A stretch of DNA of 64,000 nt from Alphaproteobacteria bacterium casp-alpha6 (GTDB taxonomy: Bacteria > Pseudomonadota > Alphaproteobacteria > Rhodobacterales > Rhodobacteraceae): contig LFER01000045.1 of the NCBI GenBank assembly GCA_001510135.1, positions 62,001 to 126,000 of the forward strand. The letters run 5' to 3'. A program made the position numbers and the translations under genes. This document shows, in pieces, positions 16,766-22,476 of the stretch (positions are counted from its first letter, which is position 1; every line of letters starts with the position of its first letter). The notes below the pieces were generated by a model. The model was given only the letters and a program-made list of their open reading frames with translations. It was not told the DNA's origin and searched no databases.

Positions 16766-17209
16766 GTGGTTTCAATTCGTCCGCTAAGTGTGTCAGATTA
16801 TGATGATTGGTTAGAGGTTTATAGAGTTTATGCAGAACACTACCAATCAGAACTAACTGAAGAGGGGGTGTCTACAACTTGGAATTGGTTGATGGATAAC
16901 GAAAACCCTCTGACTGGAATTGTTGCCGATTTTGACGGCAAATTGATTGGTCTCGCACATTTCAGGGCATTACCTAATCCACTTAGAGCGATAAATGTAG
17001 GTTTTTTGCATGATTTAGTGGTTATACCTCAAGAGAGAGGAAGCGATACCGCACAACTTTTGATGGACGAAATAAAATCAATCGGCAAACGAGAGAAATG
17101 GACAAAAATCCGATGGAATACAAAAGATGATAATTATCGTGCCCGAGCATTTTATGACAAAGTTGCGACAAAAACTAATTGGACTGTGTATGAAATAGAA
17201 TTGGACTAA
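16766..17209 (+). CDS. GNAT-family N-acetyltransferase
   Basis: A 147-aa GNAT protein: 'IRPLSVSDYDDWLEVY' at the N-terminus, 'GIVADFDGKLIGLAHFRAL' (strands 2-4), the acetyl-CoA segment 'LHDLVVIPQERGSDTAQLLMDEI' (motif A, with SDTAQ replacing the usual G-x-G-x-A/G) and 'NYRARAFYDKVA' at the C-terminus. I place the start at GTG 16766 after GGGGGTG. The substrate is unknown. It is cargo-like and unrelated to mobility. Confidence 0.85.
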   Translation: MVSIRPLSVSDYDDWLEVYRVYAEHYQSELTEEGVSTTWNWLMDNENPLTGIVADFDGKLIGLAHFRALPNPLRAINVGFLHDLVVIPQERGSDTAQLLMDEIKSIGKREKWTKIRWNTKDDNYRARAFYDKVATKTNWTVYEIELD

Positions 17210-17224
17210 ATAACCCCCCTAAAT

Positions 17225-17260
17225 ACCTCTGAAAGGAACAGAGGTATGGACATACATCAA
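17225..17260 (+). repeat. RBS-in-loop hairpin leader, copy 2
   Basis: The 36-bp block is identical to 16615-16650. ACCTCTG (17225-17231) and CAGAGGT (17239-17245) enclose AAAGGAA, and the ATG of the 66-aa gene follows at 17246. Confidence 0.8.
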
Positions 17261-17446
17261 TTCAAACAACGCATAGACGCATCGGGTAAGAAACTCGTCA
17301 CGCTCGGTAACGAATACATCAAATCAAAAGATGAGATTGGCGGCCGAAAGGTGCTAGTGAAGACGTTTGGTGAGATTTCTCAACAGACATTACTGCTGGG
17401 TGAACAGAACGCTCAGATGGATAGGAATCAGAAAGGACTTAAATGA
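17246..17446 (+). CDS. Hypothetical protein (66 aa), first gene of the second RHH-linked pair
   Basis: A helical, lysine-rich protein beginning MDIHQFKQRIDASGKKL, of no recognised family. Translation depends on a ribosome binding site in the loop of a 7-bp hairpin. Its stop overlaps the next start (ATGA at 17443), as in the pair at 15735/16124. Confidence 0.65.
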   Translation: MDIHQFKQRIDASGKKLVTLGNEYIKSKDEIGGRKVLVKTFGEISQQTLLLGEQNAQMDRNQKGLK

Positions 17447-17589
17447 AGATTACACACGATTATGCCGCAAGAATTGACTACGACCTTTGGGTGGATTGTC
17501 TGAAGGTGAAACAACTGGACGCTGCCACCACCAGTATCAACGTATTGCTAAATGAAGGACTTAAGATGGTTCGTGACAGAAAGATGTAA
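17443..17589 (+). CDS. Small ribbon-helix-helix-like protein (48 aa)
   Basis: A 48-residue protein: 'MKITHDYAARIDYDLWVDCL', then 'TSINVLLNEGLKMVRDRKM'. The short N-terminal strand, helix and 'SINVLLNEGL' second helix fit a minimal Arc-like fold. It is co-translated with the 66-aa gene. Its sequence is not clearly related to the RHH-like protein at 16124, although the gene arrangement is the same. Confidence 0.6.
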   Translation: MKITHDYAARIDYDLWVDCLKVKQLDAATTSINVLLNEGLKMVRDRKM

Positions 17590-17705
17590 GAGATTACTGC
17601 TCAGAGGAAACGAAGAAACACTCCGCAGTCTATGGTGAACCGCAATTCGAGTTTCTTGGATCGGTTGAAGAATTTTTGGCTGACGAAAAAAGGCGTTTTT
17701 TAGAA

Positions 17706-17789
17706 GAGAATTAGATTTAAGTATTTCGATCTCTTGAACCTAGGGGGTCAAAACTCGATAAACACTCCCACGACATATATCTAATTCTC
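17706..17789. repeat. 11-bp inverted repeat before the captured fragment
   Basis: GAGAATTAGAT (17706-17716) and its exact complement ATCTAATTCTC (17779-17789) are 62 bp apart. They lie just left of the point (about 17795) where AT-rich element sequence changes to GC-richer chromosomal-type coding sequence. They may be a long-range hairpin or a trace of the insertion event. Confidence 0.45.
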
Positions 17790-17797
17790 GAAAAACG

Positions 17798-18223
17798 GTG
17801 AGGGCCGCGCTTTCAGGAAAGATTTTAATTGACGCGACCGTGCCCTTAATTCAACCTAATGTTGGGACTGTGCAGTTACCCGAAGGTGGCTCGGCTGCAG
17901 TTAACGCGCAAAAAATACTTGGTGACAATGTGATAGTTGTTTCAGCTTTCCAAAACGTGCCTGCTGAAAAGCTCAAGTCTGATGTTGACCTTGAGTGCGA
18001 TGTCCTTGTTGCCGGAGATAAAATTGCAGCACGCCAAACGGTAATTGATCTTGTAGAGGACGCCAGCATGTGGGGGTGGCACGCCGGACCTCTTGCCAAC
18101 TCGGCAGCAGCAGAACCCCTCACCTCCCTAATCATTCAAATAAATCGACGATATGGAATTGCTGGGGCCGGTATACGCATCACAGGAACGCCGACGAAGG
18201 ATGGTCGGTATCAGGCTAAATGA
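17798..18223 (+). pseudogene. NADPH-dependent F420 reductase-like gene, 5'-truncated
   Basis: The 141-residue frame matches the C-terminal half of NpdG-type proteins: 'LSGKILIDATVPLIQP', 'VVSAFQNVPAEKL', 'CDVLVAGD' and 'AGPLANSAAAEPLTSLIIQINRRYGIAGAGIRITG'. The N-terminal Rossmann nucleotide-binding half, roughly 85-90 residues with its glycine motif, is absent. Immediately upstream is AT-rich element DNA, so the gene was cut when the segment was captured. It is read in the same direction as the next two genes, and its stop overlaps the VOC gene start. Confidence 0.75.
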
Positions 18224-18657
18224 AGAAGCGCGTGGGTGCTCCTTGGATGCCCGCTGTCGAGTATGGGCGAGCGCTAGCAGGTTTTGGAGTTAACCTGTTG
18301 GTAAAGGAAATAGACCCAGCAGTTGAGTTCGCTAGAACAGTCCTCCAGGCTGAAGTTGTGTATGCGGATCCAGATTTTGCGGTCCTTCGCCGTCAAGATA
18401 TGGAGTGGATGCTACATGCCGATCATGCTTATGACGGCCACCCTTTAATTGATTACCTCAGACCCCAAGCCGCACGTGGGTTGGGGGTTGAACTCCGCAT
18501 TCATGGACTAGACCCTGATACCGCCGAGAAATCCGCTCGCGATCGTGGAGACTTGGTGATATCGGGCGCAACCGACAAAAAACATGGACTGCGTGAAGCT
18601 TACATCCTCGATCCAGATGGATACCTTTGGGTTCCTGACATCCCAACGCAAGACTGA
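18220..18657 (+). CDS. VOC (glyoxalase/bleomycin-resistance) family protein
   Basis: A 145-aa protein with one VOC-type beta-alpha-beta-beta-beta pair: 'GVNLLVKEIDPAVEFARTVLQAEVVYADPDFAVLRR' and, in the second half, 'GVELRIHGLDPDTAEKSARDRG' with 'REAYILDPDGYLWVPD'. It appears intact. It starts in the stop of the npdG fragment (ATGA), which shows that the two were operon neighbours in the donor chromosome. The substrate is unknown. Confidence 0.75.
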   Translation: MKKRVGAPWMPAVEYGRALAGFGVNLLVKEIDPAVEFARTVLQAEVVYADPDFAVLRRQDMEWMLHADHAYDGHPLIDYLRPQAARGLGVELRIHGLDPDTAEKSARDRGDLVISGATDKKHGLREAYILDPDGYLWVPDIPTQD

Positions 18658-18679
18658 CTTAATATTCGGCGAAGTCTGC

Positions 18680-18877
18680 ATGAACAGCGGTGATTTTGTT
18701 TGGTGGCCTTCCCCAGAAGTAAAGGACAATGCCAATCTCACTGCATTCATTCGAAAGTGCGGTGTAGCTGATTACGATAACCTCGTTTCATGGTCAGAAG
18801 AAAACCCCGAAGAATTCCATAAAAAGCTATTCGATTTTATAGACCTCCGTTTCTTCAAGTATCCTGACTTTTTTTGA
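18680..18877 (+). pseudogene. Acyl/acetoacetyl-CoA synthetase-like gene, N-terminal 65 codons only
   Basis: The frame starts 'MNSGDFVWWPSPEVKDNANLT' and continues 'YDNLVSWSEENPEEFHKKLFDF'. This is the N-terminal cap of the acetyl/acetoacetyl-CoA synthetase family (ACAS_N), which should be followed by about 500-600 more residues. Instead it stops after 'YPDFF' and AT-rich element DNA follows. It is the 3'-truncated end of the captured npdG-VOC-synthetase segment. Confidence 0.7.
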
Positions 18878-18922
18878 AGTTCGATCATTTTTACTCATTA
18901 GATTTTCTTATTCATTTGACCC

Positions 18923-18957
18923 GACTACCTGACTACCATTTGTGTAGTCGAGTAGTC
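18923..18957. terminator. GACTAC dyad, copy 2 (hairpin or terminator-like)
   Basis: The arms (18923-18936 and 18944-18957, 14 bp, two mismatches) surround a seven-base loop CATTTGT. It lies between convergent units and touches the stop codon of the minus-strand gene at 18956. That position fits a bidirectional transcription end. Confidence 0.6.
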
Positions 18958-19573
18958 ACGGAAACCTACCTACACAAACATTTTTTAGATACTTTCTAGC
19001 TCTGCGAAGATATCTACTAACATAAGTTTGCAACATTTGGTTTTTACTACTGTCACTTCCTACCTTTTCTCCATCTTCATCTAACTGTTGTCCCGATCCA
19101 TCTGGTTTCAGATTATATGCAGTCCACTCATCTTGACTGTATCGAGGTTTCTTTTCTCCACTGATACCCAATTCATATTCATAAACTTGTTTTGCGATTG
19201 AGAGTGCATTTCCTCTCTTATTCCAGACAGGTGCATCTCTTCTTTCCCAACACAACAAAGATAGTCTCAATCCTTCCGTTTTTATTGACTTTGTAGAGAT
19301 GGGAAATCTTGGTGTCGCATTTCTATCTTTGGTTCCGAACAAGTCGATCCAGTTGTCATCCCACCAATTGTCAAACTTCATTCCAAGGACAGAATTTGAA
19401 CCACCCCATCCGTCATATTTTGTCCAATCAACATTATATTCGGATGATAATTCGGCATGTTGGAGATACTTGAACCAATAGAGATAAACTCTCTTACGAT
19501 GGCCTATCCAATACCCATCTTTGTATTTCACCCAGTCACTGGATGAAGTTCTATCAAAGTAAATAGTCCCCAT
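18956..19573 (-). CDS. Hypothetical protein (205 aa) rich in Trp and Tyr
   Basis: I do not recognise a named family. The N-terminal half has 'RVYLYWFKYLQHAELSSEY', 'KYDGWGG' and 'KFDNWWDDNWIDLFG', an aromatic-rich pattern, and 'ISTKSIKTEGLRLSLLCWERR' follows. The C-terminal 80 residues are basic and helical ('SRYLRRARKYLKNVC'). The ATG at 19573 is preferred; a TTG two codons upstream is possible. It is divergent from the first 19-bp box promoter (19586), so its own promoter must overlap that region. Confidence 0.65.
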   Translation of the reverse strand: MGTIYFDRTSSSDWVKYKDGYWIGHRKRVYLYWFKYLQHAELSSEYNVDWTKYDGWGGSNSVLGMKFDNWWDDNWIDLFGTKDRNATPRFPISTKSIKTEGLRLSLLCWERRDAPVWNKRGNALSIAKQVYEYELGISGEKKPRYSQDEWTAYNLKPDGSGQQLDEDGEKVGSDSSKNQMLQTYVSRYLRRARKYLKNVCVGRFP

Positions 19574-19585
19574 TTCCAAAATCTA

Positions 19586-19630
19586 CCCGAACTTGTGGCC
19601 CGTGAGAACTAGTTATTTGGACATTATATT
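19586..19630 (+). promoter_or_regulatory. 19-bp box promoter P1
   Basis: The box CCCGAACTTGTGGCCCGTG (19586-19604) lies 39 bp, start to start, upstream of TATATT (19625-19630). No -35 hexamer is present at the normal spacing. The box is centred near -42 if transcription starts about seven bases after TATATT, the position of a class II activator site. It drives the 24-aa gene at 19665. Confidence 0.75.
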
Positions 19631-19664
19631 TAATGAGTAAGACAACGAAACTAAGGAGTTAAAA

Positions 19665-19739
19665 ATGACTAAACTTGAAATGGAAAAAAAAGAACTGGCA
19701 ATGCGTCTGGGACAGAACCCGAACTTGTGGCCCGTGTAG
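19665..19739 (+). CDS. Small protein of 24 aa ending in the box sequence
   Basis: ATG 19665 follows AAGGAG (19653-19658) at a good distance. The 24 residues begin MTKLEMEKKELAMRLG and end NPNLWPV, and the last seven codons lie within the 19-bp box of promoter P2. The box is therefore coding here and promoter DNA at the same time. It may be a genuine micro-protein or a regulatory ORF. Confidence 0.5.
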   Translation: MTKLEMEKKELAMRLGQNPNLWPV

Positions 19740-19762
19740 CGTGATAAAAAGGGGATTATATT
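19718..19762 (+). promoter_or_regulatory. 19-bp box promoter P2
   Basis: The box (19718-19736) is identical to P1, and TATATT lies at 19757-19762, again 39 bp on. It drives the 64-aa gene at 19800. The downstream leader (GTAAGACAA...AAGGAGG) resembles that of P1, so P1 and P2 are a duplicated pair of short leaders. Confidence 0.75.
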
Positions 19763-19799
19763 AACTAGGTAAGACAATGATAGAAAGGAGGTGAAAAAA

Positions 19800-19994
19800 A
19801 TGGAACTTGAAACGACTGAAACTTGGGATTTCTACAAGCGTCTTGAGGCACTTGTAGAATTCGGGAAGACCCTTGATTTTTATATTTCAATTGGGCTTCT
19901 CAAAACTAAAGGCGATCTTGGTTTTACTGATGAAGATGCAGATGATGCGGATACTTTGGTTTCAGGAATTACTCTGACTGATCTTGCAGCCTGA
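19800..19994 (+). CDS. Small acidic hypothetical protein (64 aa)
   Basis: ATG 19800 lies eight bases after AAAGGAGG; a GTG three codons earlier abuts the ribosome binding site and is less likely. The protein is acidic, with an N-terminal helix (MELETTETWDFYKRLEALVEF) and a C-terminal Asp-rich part. It has no recognised family. It ends directly before the P3 box. Confidence 0.6.
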   Translation: MELETTETWDFYKRLEALVEFGKTLDFYISIGLLKTKGDLGFTDEDADDADTLVSGITLTDLAA

Positions 19995-19995
19995 T

Positions 19996-20167
19996 CCCGA
20001 ACTTGTGGCTCGTGAAGCTAGGTAACTAATACTTTATATTAGTAGTGTAGGAAGGAAATGAGTCCTTCCTAAAAACCCCAAAAATCAGTTCTGAAAAACA
20101 TCGGTAATCGTGGTGATTTCTGGTGAAGGAAGAACTTTGTTCAACAGTCATTATAGGAGCAAAACAT
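19996..20167 (+). promoter_or_regulatory. Promoter P3 plus structured leader L1
   Basis: The box is at 19996-20014 (CCCGAACTTGTGGCTCGTG) and TATATT at 20035-20040. In the leader, hairpin 1 is AGGAAGGA (20049-20056) with TCCTTCCT (20063-20070). It encloses a micro-ORF, ATG at 20058 (M-S-P-S-stop). GTTC (20088-20091) can pair with GAAC (20132-20135), which can instead pair with GTTC (20139-20142), so two folds exclude each other. The real ribosome binding site AGGAG is at 20155-20159. From box to AGGAG it differs from L4 at three of 164 positions. Confidence 0.8.
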
Positions 20168-20464
20168 ATGACTAATGTGATGAAAACAAGAATAGTAGAT
20201 GTCCACAACTTTGAAGGATCTTTTTCGTATGATGGAAATATGGTCTGGAGTGGAGAAATCAGTGCCTTTGTAGAATCCAATGCACCTTATCATTTGAATG
20301 ATACATCTTTCGAAGAAGGTGAGACTGCATTGTGCAAGGAAATGTTGGATGTGACTGGTGGATATGAACCATATGATGTCGATGTCGAACTGAAAACGAT
20401 TACCAGAAGGAAATACAACTCAGATGGTGAGTTGGTATCATCTGCACTTATCTGGTCACAATAA
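20168..20464 (+). CDS. Hypothetical protein (98 aa) behind leader L1
   Basis: The ATG at 20168 follows AGGAG at a normal distance; the frame is open upstream into the leader (GTG at 20123), but that start has no support. The protein is mixed alpha/beta and acidic, with 'FEGSFSYDGNMVWSGEISAFVES' and 'YEPYDVDVELKTITRRKYNSDGELV'. I recognise no family. Confidence 0.65.
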   Translation: MTNVMKTRIVDVHNFEGSFSYDGNMVWSGEISAFVESNAPYHLNDTSFEEGETALCKEMLDVTGGYEPYDVDVELKTITRRKYNSDGELVSSALIWSQ

Positions 20465-20489
20465 TAACTGTTCGAAGAATGGAACTCCA

Positions 20490-20657
20490 CCCGAACTTGT
20501 GGCTCGTGAAGGTAGGTAACTAATACCTTATATTAGTAGTGTAGGAGGGAAATGAGTCCCTCCTAAAAACCCCAAAAATCAGTTCGACATTCAGATCAGA
20601 AATCAATGGTTTCTGATGACGGTGGAACTGTGTCTGTAAACAGAAAAGGTAAAACAG
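20490..20657 (+). promoter_or_regulatory. Promoter P4 plus structured leader L2
   Basis: The box is at 20490-20508 and TATATT at 20529-20534. Hairpin 1, AGGAGGGA (20543-20550) with TCCCTCCT (20557-20564), carries a compensated change relative to L1 and again encloses M-S-P-S-stop (ATG 20552). Hairpin 2 is strong: ATCAGAAA (20595-20602) with TTTCTGAT (20610-20617). Hairpin 3 is TCTG (20633-20636) with CAGA (20641-20644). The start ATG is at 20658. Confidence 0.8.
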
Positions 20658-20849
20658 ATGAATAAATTACATAAACGAAAAATGAAAACTTTGCGGAGAG
20701 ATAAGAACAAATCTGCAAAAAGGAAGGTGAATAAAAATTGGAAGGAACCTTCCAATGGGATCAATGACTTGGTGCATTGTTACGAAGGACGAACGATTGT
20801 TTTTTTCAAGATCCCAAAACCCTTCATCCCTCTATCATCACATTGCTGA
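20658..20849 (+). CDS. Very basic small protein (63 aa) behind leader L2
   Basis: The first 30 residues are almost all Lys, Arg and Asn (MNKLHKRKMKTLRRDKNKSAKRKVN), followed by a short hydrophobic-aromatic tail. A nucleic-acid-binding role is suggested only by charge. It precedes the zinc-ribbon-like gene, and the frames overlap closely. Confidence 0.55.
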   Translation: MNKLHKRKMKTLRRDKNKSAKRKVNKNWKEPSNGINDLVHCYEGRTIVFFKIPKPFIPLSSHC

Positions 20850-20872
20850 TCCATGAAGATGATTATGTTCCA

Positions 20873-21088
20873 ATGGATTGTTGTTTGTGTGGATCCAAAA
20901 TGGAATCTGCCCACGACACTCATAACCCCTTTCCACTTGCACCCTTTTGTTACGCAAAGGAGGCCCTGGAGAAAGGATTACCTCACCGAAGTTGCATTGA
21001 TTGTGAACCGAAGGTCCTGATCTCACGGATTCCAAAATCAACGGAGTATTCAAGACTTTGTAAAACTTATCACAAGGAGGTGGCATAA
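20873..21088 (+). CDS. Small Cys-rich (zinc-ribbon-like) protein
   Basis: The frame carries 'MDCCLCGSKMESAHDTHNPFPLAPFC' and then 'RSCIDCEPKVLISRI'. Two CxxC pairs, an 'NPFPL' segment and a C-terminal basic 'VLISRI' fit a family of small zinc proteins that I recall as common in marine phages. I use the ATG at 20873; the frame is open upstream to 20777, and a TTG start overlapping the preceding stop is possible. The ribosome binding site is weak, so coupling to the upstream gene is likely. Confidence 0.6.
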   Translation: MDCCLCGSKMESAHDTHNPFPLAPFCYAKEALEKGLPHRSCIDCEPKVLISRIPKSTEYSRLCKTYHKEVA

Positions 21089-21110
21089 GAAGAAATGTAA
21101 AACAAAAATC

Positions 21111-21143
21111 ATGACTACATGACTACCGTAGTCAGGTAGTCAT
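21111..21143. terminator. GACTAC dyad, copy 3 (hairpin or terminator-like)
   Basis: Two 16-bp arms (21111-21126 and 21128-21143) with one mismatch surround a single central C. It lies 22 bp after the zinc-ribbon gene and ten bases before the -10 region of leader L3. It could end one transcript and act on the next promoter. Confidence 0.6.
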
Positions 21144-21153
21144 CCAAAGGTTT

Positions 21154-21298
21154 CTAATACCTTAAATTAGATGTGTAGGATGGAAATAGTTCCTTCCTAA
21201 TTCAACCGACAAATTGATCTGAAAACACATGAGAAATCATCCGATTTCTGATGACGAGAGAGGTTTGTCTTAACCCCATTATGAAAGGATTAAAGCAT
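21154..21298 (+). promoter_or_regulatory. Promoter plus structured leader L3 (no 19-bp box)
   Basis: The -10-like TAAATT is at 21163-21168. Hairpin 1 is AGGATGGA (21177-21184) with TCCTTCCT (21191-21198), one mismatch; hairpin 2 is AGAAATC (21232-21238) with GATTTCT (21243-21249); hairpin 3 is GGTT/AACC (21262-21275). The ribosome binding site is AAAGGA before ATG 21299. It is closest to L5. The 19-bp box is replaced by the GACTAC dyad. Confidence 0.75.
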
Positions 21299-21781
21299 AT
21301 GGGTAACTTTATAACTGAACTTAACGAAAATGTTGTTCCTGTTGTCAGGGCAACAAAAATGGAAATTTTGTATCTTGATAATATGATATCCGATGTATCC
21401 AATATCGATGATGTTATCGAACGGCTGAAGGGAATGAGTCAATTTGACCGTTTTCTTATTCGGAATTTCTATGATCGAGATGGTGAATTCGATGAGTTGA
21501 AACTCAAGAGTTGGGTTAAAAACTCATTCTCAACTCGGACATTTTATTCTGGTGAATCCACTATTGAATACATTTTCGATGACTCGGATTTAGACGATGG
21601 TCATTGTATCGATGTAGGTGATTTTGTGGACGATAGTTACTTAAAGTCCACCTATTTATCGTATCACGAATATAGTCGTTCGGGTGATGTCTATATCACT
21701 GATGTAACCAGATCCCTTGCCTTTGATCGTGAAAAATCAAAGGACACCTTGATAATAATCGATGATAAAGTGGGAGAGTGA
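21299..21781 (+). CDS. Hypothetical acidic protein (160 aa) behind leader L3
   Basis: The protein begins MGNFITELNENVVPVVRATKMEILYLDNM and is rich in Asp and Ser in the middle ('FDDSDLDDGHCIDVGDFVDDSYL'). I recognise no family. The ATG at 21299 is chosen because it aligns with the starts behind the other leaders; in-frame ATGs upstream (21251, 21281) lie inside the leader. Confidence 0.65.
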   Translation: MGNFITELNENVVPVVRATKMEILYLDNMISDVSNIDDVIERLKGMSQFDRFLIRNFYDRDGEFDELKLKSWVKNSFSTRTFYSGESTIEYIFDDSDLDDGHCIDVGDFVDDSYLKSTYLSYHEYSRSGDVYITDVTRSLAFDREKSKDTLIIIDDKVGE

Positions 21782-21785
21782 TTGT

Positions 21786-21986
21786 ATGTTTTATCAACAA
21801 TACTCCACCGCAATCACAAACGATTGGAGACAGTTTTATTCTGTCTCCAAGAGGTGTCTCAAACATTCCTCTGTGTCTGAACTTGAGAATATTCTTCAAT
21901 CAGCAAAAAGAGATATTTTGTCTGAAAATCGAGAGAAATACCTGTCTCAGACCCAAAGACAAACTGTAATGGAAGGAGATTATTAG
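21786..21986 (+). CDS. Small hypothetical protein (66 aa)
   Basis: It starts four bases after the stop of the 160-aa gene, with GGGAGAG nearby, so it is probably translationally coupled. It is helical and Gln/Ser-rich: MFYQQYSTAITNDWRQFYSVSKRCL, then 'SELENILQSAKRDILSENREKYLSQTQRQ'. No family is recognised. The P5 box starts ten bases after its stop. Confidence 0.6.
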   Translation: MFYQQYSTAITNDWRQFYSVSKRCLKHSSVSELENILQSAKRDILSENREKYLSQTQRQTVMEGDY

Positions 21987-21995
21987 GAAGTAAAA

Positions 21996-22165
21996 CCCGA
22001 ACTTGTGGCTCGTGAAGCTAGGTAACTAATACTTTATATTAGTAGTGTAGGAAGGAAATCAGTCCCTCCTAAAAACCCCAAAAATCAGTTCTGAAAAACA
22101 TCGGTAATCTTGGTGATTTCTGGTGAAGGAAGAACTTTGTTCAACAGTCATTATAGGAGAAACTA
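21996..22165 (+). promoter_or_regulatory. Promoter P5 plus structured leader L4
   Basis: The box is at 21996-22014 and TATATT at 22035-22040. The sequence lies exactly 2000 bp from L1 and is identical to it from the box to AGGAG (22155-22159) except at three positions. One change turns the micro-ORF ATG into ATC, and another replaces an A-T pair of hairpin 1 by an A-C mismatch. The alternative GTTC/GAAC pairings are conserved. Confidence 0.8.
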
Positions 22166-22456
22166 ATGAAAGACTGTAACCTAATAGAGATGATAGAGAG
22201 TGTGACAGTAAACCGAATTGTCACTTGGAAAAATTCCGTGATCGAAATTCGAGAACTCATTTTTGAGAGTCACGAAACCGGAGAACAAGTCCGAAAATCT
22301 GACAAAAATTTGATCACTGCGTATTGTTACAAACAAGACCAACTTGTCGAGAATTACTATGTTTCCGAAGTCCTCGAAGAATACCTTTTGAAAGATTTTG
22401 AGGAACCAGAAGATTGGTTTATTGAAGATGCAATCTCGATAACAATCCTTGAATGA
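22166..22456 (+). CDS. Hypothetical acidic protein (96 aa) behind leader L4
   Basis: The protein starts MKDCNLIEMIESVTVNRIVTW and continues with alternating beta and helix, ending in an acidic 'EEPEDWFIEDAISITILE'. It is not related in sequence to the protein behind the almost identical leader L1. The function is unknown. Confidence 0.65.
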   Translation: MKDCNLIEMIESVTVNRIVTWKNSVIEIRELIFESHETGEQVRKSDKNLITAYCYKQDQLVENYYVSEVLEEYLLKDFEEPEDWFIEDAISITILE

Positions 22457-22476
22457 CAACGGGTGCTGAAAGGACA

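Noticed and set aside
15735-17589. The two small-gene pairs as toxin-antitoxin systems
   Set aside because: The RHH-like protein comes second in each pair and neither partner shows a recognisable toxin fold; the idea is not excluded but has no positive evidence.
16283-17748. Three ACCCCC(C)TA words near module borders (16282, 17213 and, inverted, 17741)
   Set aside because: The words are short and their lengths vary from five to seven C; I could not show that they mark recombination sites.
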